Assembly (NCBI GenBank): GCA_002423665.1
Contig: DINJ01000140.1
Location: 774 to 9,811, forward strand
DNA from: Bacteroidetes bacterium UBA5543
GTDB lineage: Bacteria > Bacteroidota > Bacteroidia > Chitinophagales > Chitinophagaceae
Direction of reading: 5' to 3'
Length of the DNA: 9,038 nucleotides
Below, one piece after another: positions 1 to 5,248 of the stretch. Made by a program: the position numbers and the translations under genes. Under the pieces are notes generated by a model. The model was not told the origin of the DNA. It made no database searches and saw only the letters and a list, made by a program, of their open reading frames with translations. Each line of letters starts with the position of its first letter. Positions within the stretch are counted from its first letter, which is position 1.

Positions 1-2
1 TT

Positions 3-74
3 GTGCTGACGCTGGAATATGCGCGCCAGATGATAGAACACAGCAAACTGGAATCAATTAAAAAAGCTGCCTAA
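3..74 (+). CDS. C-terminal end of an unidentified protein (partial)
   Basis: An open frame enters from the left edge and stops at TAA 72-74, giving 23 residues that end in ESIKKAA. The tail is charged and looks helical (EYARQMIEHSKLE). The next gene starts 24 bases later on the same strand with no terminator between, so the two are probably cotranscribed. The fragment is too short to name a family. It is called coding because the other two forward frames stop early and the spacing to the next gene is operon-like. Confidence 0.5.
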   Translation: MLTLEYARQMIEHSKLESIKKAA

Positions 75-98
75 AAGGCAATAACCAATAAGATAAGG

Positions 99-275
99 AT
101 GGAAGAAGTAATCAATCAACTGAAGACAGAGGTGGGCCTCACCGAAGAGCAGGCTGTAAAGGCTATGAAGGTGCTGAAGGGTTTCCTGGATAAGAAGGTG
201 CCACCAATGTTCAGCGGGGTGGTAGATAAGTTCTCCTCCGGACTCAAGGAGATGGAGGATGATGTGCTGGGTTAA
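99..275 (+). CDS. Small helical protein, 58 aa, function unknown
   Basis: ATG at 99 has a purine-rich AAGG just before it, and the frame runs 58 codons to TAA 273-275. The protein is acidic/amphipathic and probably all helical: an N-terminal helix with LTEEQAVKAMKVLKGFL (residues 14-30), a KKVPPMF turn at 32-37, then a second helix and an acidic end (EMEDDVLG). There is no signal peptide, membrane segment or cysteine. The LTEEQA...VPPMF pattern resembles small uncharacterised Bacteroidota proteins (DUF2267/DUF937-like in feel), but this is a memory-based resemblance and no function is assigned. Its stop codon lies inside the first unit of the octamer repeat array, so a repeat-associated change of the C-terminus is possible. 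The codon pattern and position in an operon with the upstream fragment support it being real. Confidence 0.62.
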   Translation: MEEVINQLKTEVGLTEEQAVKAMKVLKGFLDKKVPPMFSGVVDKFSSGLKEMEDDVLG

Positions 276-311
276 TTGGGTAATTAGTTAATTGGTTAAC
301 TGGTCAAATGG
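272..311 (+). repeat. Octamer repeat array, left arm (5 units)
   Basis: Five contiguous 8-base units lie in exact register at 272, 280, 288, 296 and 304. Examples are TTAATTGG (272 and 288) and TTAACTGG (296). They fit the consensus KYRAYTRG read on the plus strand, except the last unit, which is the most diverged. The array overlaps the stop codon of the 58-aa gene. The same unit occurs in reverse orientation at 422-517. Confidence 0.85.
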
Positions 312-332
312 GAGTTTAGTACCTGTTGGGGG

Positions 333-372
333 GTAATGTGGTGAAGCGATAATGTGGCAATGTGATAATGCT
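333..372 (+). repeat. Variant octamer cluster between the two arms
   Basis: A second 8-base periodicity runs through this stretch. TAATGTGG occurs at 334 and again at 350, CAATGTGA at 358 and TAATG at 366, all in 8-base register, with one diverged unit at 342. Shifted by one base, the units (GTAATGTG, GCAATGTG) resemble the TTAATTGG family of the left arm in the same orientation, so this may be a diverged branch of the same repeat. Confidence 0.65.
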
Positions 373-421
373 CCGGGAATGCTGGCGTGGTTTCTGATTG
401 GCCTATTAATTGCCAAATTGA

Positions 422-517
422 CTAATCACCCAATCGCCCAGTTACCCAATCATCCAGTTGCCTAATCACCCAATTAACTAATTAACCAGTTACCCGATTA
501 ACTAACCACCAAATTAA
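422..517 (-). repeat. Octamer repeat array, right arm (12 units, inverted)
   Basis: Twelve contiguous 8-base units in perfect register run from 422 to 517, e.g. CCAATCGC at 430, CCAATTAA at 470, CCGATTAA at 494. On the minus strand they read KYRAYTRG, the same family as the left arm. Positions 6 and 8 of the unit are near-invariant, and position 4 is A in all but one unit; most of the variation is by transitions at positions 2, 3, 5 and 7. A nine-base unit (413-421) suggests the array extends slightly further left out of register. Confidence 0.88.
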
Positions 518-575
518 CTTTTACACAGGGGTAGAAAAAAAATTTCCATTCGGATATCTGAAATGAAAATTTACT

Positions 576-583
576 TACCTTTG
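576..583 (+). promoter_or_regulatory. Promoter -7 element for rpmI-rplT
   Basis: TACCTTTG, followed by C, matches the Bacteroidota -7 consensus TAnnTTTG. Transcription would start near 588-591, leaving a leader of about 15 bases before the rpmI ATG at 604. No clear TTG lies at the -33 spacing. No Shine-Dalgarno precedes the ATG, as is usual in this phylum. Confidence 0.65.
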
Positions 584-603
584 CCGTCCAAATTTAGAAT
601 ACC

Positions 604-804
604 ATGCCGAAAATGAAGACGCACTCACGTGCAAAAAAGACGTTCAGGGTTACAGGTACAGGCAAGATACGCAGGTACAAAGCGTTCAAGAGCCACCTGC
701 TGACTAAGAAGTCGAAGTCGCGTAAGCGCCACCTTCGCATTCACGGCCTGGTGCACCCTGCCAACATGCGCCTTGTAAAGCGTATGCTGCTTATGGGTTC
801 TTAA
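604..804 (+). CDS. rpmI: 50S ribosomal protein bL35
   Basis: This is the small, very basic ribosomal protein bL35 of the large subunit. The 66 residues are the normal family length and begin [20 protein letters not shown], the conserved bL35 N-terminus, with a Lys/Arg-rich core ([11 protein letters not shown]) and the usual C-terminal stretch around residues 50-62 ([12 protein letters not shown]). The ATG at 604 is fixed by this conserved start. rplT follows 92 bases downstream, the normal partner. In many bacteria infC precedes rpmI; here it does not, and a repeat-filled gap with its own promoter separates rpmI from an unrelated small gene, so rpmI-rplT is probably a two-gene operon. Confidence 0.97.
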   Translation: MPKMKTHSRAKKTFRVTGTGKIRRYKAFKSHLLTKKSKSRKRHLRIHGLVHPANMRLVKRMLLMGS

Positions 805-857
805 GCACCTGCCGAAAAGAGAAGTAATAGTAAGTAACAAGATTTAGCAAAATAACC

Positions 858-880
858 GCCTGGCATATAAGGTGCCGGGC
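858..880 (+). promoter_or_regulatory. Stem-loop between rpmI and rplT
   Basis: GCCTGGCA (858-865) pairs with TGCCGGGC (873-880): eight base pairs including one G-U, with a 7-base loop. It is followed by A-rich sequence and not a T tract, so it is not an intrinsic terminator. It ends 16 bases before the rplT ATG, where it could affect rplT translation or mark a processing site. A regulatory role, for example binding of bL20 itself, is inference. Confidence 0.5.
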
Positions 881-896
881 AACAAAATAAAAGTTT

Positions 897-1241
897 ATGC
901 CACGTTCCGTAAATGCCGTTGCATCACGCGCGAGAAGGAAAAAAATACTGAAGCAGGCCAAGGGTTACTATGGCAAGCGTAAAAATGTGTATACCGTCGC
1001 GAAAAACGTGATGGAGAAGGGTCTTACGTACAAGTTCGTAGGCCGTAAGCTGAAAAAGCGTGAGTACCGCAGCCTGTGGATAGTGCGTATCAACGCAGCT
1101 GTTCGCGAAGAAGGCCTGAGCTACTCTCAGTTCATGCACAAGCTGAGCGAGAAAGGTATCGACCTGAACCGCAAAGTACTGGCTGACCTGGCTATGAACG
1201 AGCCTGAGTCTTTCAAAAAGCTGGTTGCCGAAGTAAAATAG
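897..1241 (+). CDS. rplT: 50S ribosomal protein bL20
   Basis: This is ribosomal protein bL20, an early-assembly protein that binds 23S rRNA. The 114 residues match the family length. The N-terminal arm [20 protein letters not shown] and [16 protein letters not shown] (residues 21-36) are typical of the basic extension. The globular part carries [24 protein letters not shown] (about 57-80) and the conserved ending with [10 protein letters not shown]. The start is fixed by the MPR sequence. It is the last gene of the rpmI operon, with a strong terminator 24 bases beyond the stop. In other bacteria bL20 represses its own operon; nothing here beyond the upstream stem-loop speaks to that. Confidence 0.97.
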   Translation: MPRSVNAVASRARRKKILKQAKGYYGKRKNVYTVAKNVMEKGLTYKFVGRKLKKREYRSLWIVRINAAVREEGLSYSQFMHKLSEKGIDLNRKVLADLAMNEPESFKKLVAEVK

Positions 1242-1264
1242 AGTTTCATAATGTTTTATTATAT

Positions 1265-1297
1265 AAGCCGCTGTCTGCTGATAGCGGCTTTATTTAT
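1265..1297 (+). terminator. Intrinsic terminator after rplT
   Basis: AAGCCGCT (1265-1272) pairs perfectly with AGCGGCTT (1283-1290) around a 10-base loop, followed by TATTTATT. This is a clear end for the rpmI-rplT transcript. Confidence 0.85.
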
Positions 1298-1309
1298 TCA
1301 TAATAATCC

Positions 1310-1972
1310 ATGAACAAGGCTTTATACATTATATTATTTACAACATACTTGTTTATTTCCTGCAGGAACGAGGTTGAGAAGGAGCAGAAAACTCAGTTCA
1401 ATCTCCAGGCCGGCGATATCTTGTTCCAGGACCTGGACTGTGGTGCCGCTTGCGATGCTATTGAATCTGTAACAGAGGGTGTGAATGGCATGGATTTTTC
1501 GCATTGCGGTATTGTAGCAGAAATTGATGGCGAGCTGAAAGTGATAGAAGCCTATGGTTCGGTACAGGCGATATCCATAGATACTTTCCTGGCAAGAAGT
1601 AAAGACAGTGCAGGCAGGACCAAAGTGGTGGTTGGCAGGCTGAAAGACAACAATGGCCTGGCAGAAAAGAGTGCTGAAATAGCTGAAACCTACCTGGGCA
1701 AGGCTTACGACAAAGCCTTTATATTAGATGATGATGCCTATTATTGCTCAGAACTGGTATATGAATGCTACAAAGCTGCTAATGGCGGTACTGCCTACTT
1801 CCCGCTGAATGTTATGACCTTTAAAGAGCCATATACTGATAGTTTTATGCCGTTCTGGACGGAATATTATCATAAATTGGGCACAGAAATACCTGAAGGC
1901 GATTCGGGTATAAATCCGGGTGCTATATCGAGAAGTGCCTACCTGGAAATAATAGAACTCAACAAACAATAG
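1310..1972 (+). CDS. Secreted YiiX/YebB-like permuted NlpC/P60 cysteine hydrolase lipoprotein
   Basis: The 220-residue protein starts with a hydrophobic signal segment (residues 4-17) ending in FISC, so Cys18 is probably lipidated and the protein anchored at the envelope. The domain has the order of the circularly permuted papain-like (YiiX/YebB, DUF830) family: GDILF at 35-39, a His in DFSHCGIV (His65), an acidic residue in VIEAYG (Glu80), and the nucleophile in YYCSELVYECY (Cys146). All expected catalytic positions are present. The family includes amidase- or thioesterase-like enzymes, but the substrate cannot be told from sequence. It is followed 20 bases later by a second lipoprotein gene on the same strand, suggesting cotranscription. 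No -7 element was recognised between the rplT terminator and this ATG. Confidence 0.85.
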   Translation: MNKALYIILFTTYLFISCRNEVEKEQKTQFNLQAGDILFQDLDCGAACDAIESVTEGVNGMDFSHCGIVAEIDGELKVIEAYGSVQAISIDTFLARSKDSAGRTKVVVGRLKDNNGLAEKSAEIAETYLGKAYDKAFILDDDAYYCSELVYECYKAANGGTAYFPLNVMTFKEPYTDSFMPFWTEYYHKLGTEIPEGDSGINPGAISRSAYLEIIELNKQ

Positions 1973-1992
1973 GGCCAATCTGTATTATAGGG

Positions 1993-2517
1993 ATGATTTT
2001 CAGGAATTCCTGCCTGGCATTTATTATCAGCACAGTGTGTACATCCTGCAATTGGGGTGGATATGATGATGTGCAGGAATGGCATGAAGAAACCAAGGAG
2101 TTGATTATCGAACAGTCTGAACTGGTAGCGGACAGTATCAGTGAGATAATGGAGCCGACCGGCAGTACAGAGCGACAATACTATTATAACAACAGACTTT
2201 ACCGGATAGAAATAATCTCGCCTGAAGGTGTGATAGAACACCTGGTACAATATGCAGAGGATAGTGATTTTGCTTATTGTACGGAATATTGCTCGCACGG
2301 CTACAAGACTTACGAGGGCATAGAGTTTCAGCACAAACCCTATGGTATAGCCACATGGTATAATTGCGACAACGGAAAAATAACCGAGCAGGGTGTCCGT
2401 TACAAATTCAGGAAAATAGGTGTGTGGAAAATCTATGACGGCAATGGCAACCCTGTAGAAGAAATTACTTACGACAAGAAAGTACCGTTGAAGTCTTACC
2501 CCCGCATCAAAGAGTAG
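1993..2517 (+). CDS. Lipoprotein with a MORN-like repeat, function unknown
   Basis: The protein has 174 residues. A short signal segment ends in CTSC, making Cys19 the likely lipidation site. The first third is acidic and polar. The second half contains short beta-hairpin motifs of the kind seen in MORN-like/YwqK-type repeats: an EFQHKPYGIATWY unit (about 111-123) and GVWKIYDGNGNPVEEITYD (143-161), which shows the G-x-W-x-x-Y-x-x-G pattern. Two extra cysteines (96 and 100) could form a disulphide or bind metal. It lies 20 bases after the cysteine hydrolase gene; an AGGG just upstream of the ATG may help initiation. It may be a partner of the hydrolase, but that is inference from adjacency only. 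Its stop codon abuts that of convergent ispE. Confidence 0.75.
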   Translation: MIFRNSCLAFIISTVCTSCNWGGYDDVQEWHEETKELIIEQSELVADSISEIMEPTGSTERQYYYNNRLYRIEIISPEGVIEHLVQYAEDSDFAYCTEYCSHGYKTYEGIEFQHKPYGIATWYNCDNGKITEQGVRYKFRKIGVWKIYDGNGNPVEEITYDKKVPLKSYPRIKE

Positions 2518-3342
2518 TTATTCCATAAAATGGCTGCTATACTTCAACGATGTACTTATTGATGCCTTTTCGCCCTTATTAAAAATTCCATACAAAGCAC
2601 TGCCACTACCCGTCATAGATGCATACACAGCCCCTTGTTCATACAATTGTTTTTTAATGCTGAGCAACCCGGGATGCTGCATAAATACGGGGTCTTCAAA
2701 ATCGTTGCTGATATTGCCTTTCCATTGGTCAACAGGTAACTCAGGCAGTTTTCTCAGGTCAAATACCGGTTTTCGGGGTGTTATCATGCCAAAGGCCGCT
2801 TTTGTAGATATATGTACCTCGGGACAAATGATTTGTATACCGTATGACGATAAATCAATCAATGGCAAGGCAGACATTTGCTCACCGCGCCCGGTTGCGT
2901 ATTGCGGTGTATTATAAATAAAGAATGGGCAATCGCTGCCTAACTGCAAAGCCATATCCGCAAGTGCGTCGTCCGGCAGTTCCAGTCTGCAGAAATCATT
3001 CAACAGTTTCAGCATAAAGGAACCATCAGCAGAGCCACCACCCAGCCCTGCACCCATGGGTATATGCTTAAGCAAGTATATATCCAACGGTTGCACTTTG
3101 GCGGGGAAACGCTTTTTCATCAATGCATAAGCCTTCCATACCAGGTTATGCTCCACCTCGCCGGCTATCGTTTTGCCATTGATGTGCAACTTTGTATCGG
3201 CACCTTTAGTCGACACAATTTCCAGTGCGTCGTGTAAGCCCTTTACGGGATAAAACACCGTTTCCAGGTCGTGGTAACCATCGCTGCGGCGGTTAGTGAT
3301 ATATAACCCTAAATTTATCTTACCGTTGGGGAAACTGATCAT
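2518..3342 (-). CDS. ispE: 4-(cytidine 5'-diphospho)-2-C-methyl-D-erythritol kinase
   Basis: IspE is the GHMP kinase that phosphorylates CDP-methylerythritol in the cytoplasmic MEP pathway of isoprenoid synthesis. From the ATG at 3342 the protein has 274 residues, normal for the family. Visible motifs are FPNGKINLGL (Lys8), the glycine-rich ATP loop PMGAGLGGGSADGS (95-108), LGSDCPFF with the probable catalytic Asp137, and the C-terminal MTGSGSALYG (243-252). The frame can be extended five codons to a TTG at 3357, but the ATG gives the usual MISFPN start and is preferred. The gene ends back to back with the MORN-like lipoprotein gene and is divergent from the ABC ATPase gene, with only 76 bases between. 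Confidence 0.96.
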   Translation of the reverse strand: MISFPNGKINLGLYITNRRSDGYHDLETVFYPVKGLHDALEIVSTKGADTKLHINGKTIAGEVEHNLVWKAYALMKKRFPAKVQPLDIYLLKHIPMGAGLGGGSADGSFMLKLLNDFCRLELPDDALADMALQLGSDCPFFIYNTPQYATGRGEQMSALPLIDLSSYGIQIICPEVHISTKAAFGMITPRKPVFDLRKLPELPVDQWKGNISNDFEDPVFMQHPGLLSIKKQLYEQGAVYASMTGSGSALYGIFNKGEKASISTSLKYSSHFME

Positions 3343-3379
3343 AAGCGCAAATAACAAAACCGATGCATAAAATTATCTG

Positions 3380-3387
3380 TATTTTTG
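3380..3387 (+). promoter_or_regulatory. Promoter -7 element for the ABC ATPase gene
   Basis: TATTTTTG matches TAnnTTTG in the divergent ispE/ABC spacer and would start transcription near 3393, about 26 bases before the ATG at 3419. An AAGGA at 3411-3415 then sits at ribosome-binding distance, unusual for this region. No clear -33 TTG was found. Confidence 0.5.
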
Positions 3388-3418
3388 GTAACCATGCACT
3401 AATGGAACATAAGGATAT

Positions 3419-4144
3419 ATGAAAGAAGTCATCAGCCTTAAGAACGTCAAGAAGAGTTATTACCTCGGTAAGCAGGAATTGCCCGTATTAATGGGCATAG
3501 ACCTTACCGTTATGAACAACGAATATATTTCGCTGATGGGGCCTTCAGGTTCCGGCAAGTCCACACTTATGAATATAATAGGATGCCTGGACACATTATC
3601 GGAGGGAACCTACGTATTGAATGGCAAGGACGTGAGTAAAATGACGGATGATGAACTGGCGGATGTGCGAAATGTGGAAATAGGCTTCGTGTTCCAGCAA
3701 TTCAACTTGTTGCCCAGGTTGACAGCATGGGAAAATGTAGCGTTGCCGCTGATATATGCCGGTATAACTAAAAAGGACAGGGAAGACCGTGCAAAGGCCA
3801 TGCTGGAGCGTGTAGGACTGGGAGACCGCTCGCACCACAAACCCAACGAGCTGTCGGGCGGACAAAGCCAGCGCGTGGCCATAGCCAGGGCGTTAATCAA
3901 CAACCCCTCGATAATATTGGCGGATGAACCCACCGGTAACCTGGATACCAAAACATCGGAAGAAATAATGGAACTCTTCGGGCAGATACATGAGCAGGGC
4001 AATACCGTGATGCTGGTAACGCATGAAGAAGACATTGCGAACTTCACCAAACGAATAGTGAGAATAAGGGATGGCGTGGTTGAGAGCGATACCACCCGTG
4101 CATCCAAAGGGGGAGCTATCTCCCAGAAAATGATCAATAGTTAA
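3419..4144 (+). CDS. ABC transporter ATP-binding protein, LolD/MacB type
   Basis: This is a 241-residue cytoplasmic ATPase subunit of the LolD/MacB/FtsE group, which normally works with FtsX/MacB-type permeases in lipoprotein release, export or envelope signalling. Motifs are complete: Walker [10 protein letters not shown] (41-49), Q-loop FQQFNLLP (92-99), signature LSGGQ (145-149) followed by [10 protein letters not shown], Walker B IILADE (165-170) with catalytic Glu170, D-loop NLD and switch His202 (VTHE). The [14 protein letters not shown] stretch after the Q-loop is typical of this group. Ser150 replaces the more usual Gln after LSGGQ. No permease lies in the window; the neighbours are ispE (divergent) and a cobalamin adenosyltransferase 34 bases downstream, so the substrate is unknown. 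Confidence 0.93.
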   Translation: MKEVISLKNVKKSYYLGKQELPVLMGIDLTVMNNEYISLMGPSGSGKSTLMNIIGCLDTLSEGTYVLNGKDVSKMTDDELADVRNVEIGFVFQQFNLLPRLTAWENVALPLIYAGITKKDREDRAKAMLERVGLGDRSHHKPNELSGGQSQRVAIARALINNPSIILADEPTGNLDTKTSEEIMELFGQIHEQGNTVMLVTHEEDIANFTKRIVRIRDGVVESDTTRASKGGAISQKMINS

Positions 4145-4158
4145 CAGTAAAAAACAAA

Positions 4159-4177
4159 GCCCCTTTAGGGGCAGGGG
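4159..4177 (+). repeat. GC-rich palindrome just before the pduO start
   Basis: GCCCC (4159-4163) pairs with GGGGC (4168-4172) around TTTA. A second GGGG at 4174-4177 could compete for the same CCCC. The structure ends one base before the ATG at 4179 and so could influence its translation. From memory, CCCCTTTAGGGG-type palindromes followed by another G run are frequent between genes in Bacteroidota; this has not been verified here. Confidence 0.55.
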
Positions 4178-4178
4178 T

Positions 4179-4739
4179 ATGGCATTTAAGATATATACTA
4201 AGACAGGAGATAAAGGCAGCACCAGCCTGATAGGTGGCGTGCGTGTGCCTAAAAATCATATTCGCATAGAGAGTTACGGCACGGTAGATGAATTGAACTC
4301 TTACCTGGGTATGGTGCGCGATATGACGCAGGATGTAATAGTGAACGAATGGCTGCGCGAGATACAGGACAGGTTATTTACTATAGGGTCTGTTTTAGCA
4401 ACAGACCCCGGTAAAGAAGTAAAAATGAAACTGCCCGATATACATGATACTGATGTGATATGGCTGGAGCAGAAAATAGACGAGATGAACGAAACCCTGC
4501 CCGAAATGCGCTCGTTCATACTGCCGGGTGGACAACTGGCTGCATCTACCACGCATGTGGCACGTTGCGTATGCCGCCGTGCCGAAAGAATATGTGTAGG
4601 CATGCAACAACAGGAAGAAGTAGTTCCTGAAATTATTGTACGTTACCTGAACAGACTATCAGATTTCCTGTTTGTGCTGGCACGTCATATATCCCATATC
4701 AATGGTGTAGAGGATACACCATGGAGGGCAAGGATATAA
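4179..4739 (+). CDS. pduO: Cob(I)yrinic acid a,c-diamide adenosyltransferase, PduO type
   Basis: This ATP:cob(I)alamin adenosyltransferase transfers the adenosyl group of ATP to cobalt, making coenzyme B12. The 186 residues match the PduO family. Its N-terminal ATP-binding motif TKTGDKGSTSLIGG (7-20) and RVPK are conserved, as are YGTVDELNSYLG (33-44), SFILPGG (112-118), the arginine-rich helix HVARCVCRRAER (126-137) and the final helix RYLNRLSDFLFVLAR (155-169). PduO enzymes are trimeric, with the active site between subunits. There is no B12 riboswitch in the 34-base gap upstream, so it probably depends on the ABC gene's promoter. No other cobalamin or B12-dependent gene is nearby. A perfect inverted repeat spans its stop codon. 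Confidence 0.95.
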   Translation: MAFKIYTKTGDKGSTSLIGGVRVPKNHIRIESYGTVDELNSYLGMVRDMTQDVIVNEWLREIQDRLFTIGSVLATDPGKEVKMKLPDIHDTDVIWLEQKIDEMNETLPEMRSFILPGGQLAASTTHVARCVCRRAERICVGMQQQEEVVPEIIVRYLNRLSDFLFVLARHISHINGVEDTPWRARI

Positions 4740-4763
4740 GCGGGTTTGCACATATCCTCTACA
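4706..4763 (+). repeat. Perfect 11-bp inverted repeat across the pduO stop codon
   Basis: TGTAGAGGATA (4706-4716, inside pduO) is the exact reverse complement of TATCCTCTACA (4753-4763, intergenic), with a 36-base loop that contains the stop codon. AGGATAT (4731-4737) can pair with ATATCCT (4752-4758) instead, giving a smaller competing hairpin. The right arm is followed by A residues, so this is not a standard plus-strand terminator. The next ATG is 12 bases further on. Confidence 0.6.
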
Positions 4764-4774
4764 AAAAATGAACT

Positions 4775-5248
4775 ATGCATAGAATATCGGTAATACTTGC
4801 AATACTGTGCTTGATAAGTTGCAACAGCAAAATCAATGAGCCAAGTAAACTGGACAAAATAGAATGGGTGCTGGGTTTTTGGGAAATGGTTTCGCCTGAG
4901 GGTAAAGTAACCGAATCGTGGATACGTACTAACGACAGTGTTTATTCAGGAATAGGCAAGTACACGGATACTGCCGGGCAAACATTGACCACGGAAGAAA
5001 TAAGCATTGTATTAAGAAATGGGAAGCTGCTGTATATACCACTGGTTAGCGGCCAGAACGACGGGCAACCCGTAATATTCAGTGAAGTAACTTTCTCTGA
5101 TACAATGGTGACTTTTGAGAACAACAACCATGACTTCCCGCAAAGAATTGTATATGTAAAGCAAGGCGAAGGGAAAATGCTGGCCTATATAGAAGGTGAA
5201 ATGAACGGCGAACCTGCCAGGCTGGAATATCCATATACGCGACACTAA
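4775..5248 (+). CDS. DUF6265-like lipoprotein
   Basis: The protein has 157 residues. A signal segment ends in the classical lipobox LISC, so Cys16 is probably lipidated. The mature part resembles the DUF6265 family: an early WVLGFWEM (31-38) followed by EGKVTESWI, a central run of beta strands, and the distinctive FENNNHDFPQRIVY block (114-127). The fold is expected to be a small beta-barrel (lipocalin/FABP-like), but no ligand or function is established. It lies 35 bases after pduO on the same strand and may share its transcript; no convincing TAnnTTTG precedes it. Its stop codon overlaps the stop codon of the convergent peptidase gene by several bases. Confidence 0.8.
   Translation: MHRISVILAILCLISCNSKINEPSKLDKIEWVLGFWEMVSPEGKVTESWIRTNDSVYSGIGKYTDTAGQTLTTEEISIVLRNGKLLYIPLVSGQNDGQPVIFSEVTFSDTMVTFENNNHDFPQRIVYVKQGEGKMLAYIEGEMNGEPARLEYPYTRH

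Noticed and set aside
272..517. CRISPR array
   Set aside because: The units are 8 bases, contiguous without spacers, degenerate and in two orientations; no cas gene is present.
276..603. infC or another translation gene expected upstream of rpmI
   Set aside because: All frames in this gap are broken and the sequence is repeats plus promoter; no coding pattern was found.
1939..2334. A 131-residue minus-strand frame over the two lipoprotein genes
   Set aside because: It overlaps two plus-strand genes with lipobox starts and recognisable motifs, and its own sequence shows no domain or sensible start signal.
3343..3357. Upstream TTG start extending IspE by five residues
   Set aside because: The extension MLFAL is not family-like, whereas the ATG at 3342 gives the usual MISFPNGKINLGL beginning.
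3610..4137. A 175-residue open frame antisense to the ABC ATPase gene
   Set aside because: It mirrors a gene with full Walker A, signature and Walker B motifs; the antisense product is low-complexity Ser/Leu-rich and resembles no family.
4145..4178. Cobalamin riboswitch upstream of pduO
   Set aside because: The gap is only 34 bases, far too short for the aptamer, and no B12-box is visible.
4706..4763. Intrinsic terminator after pduO
   Set aside because: The loop is 36 bases and the right arm is followed by A residues, not Ts.
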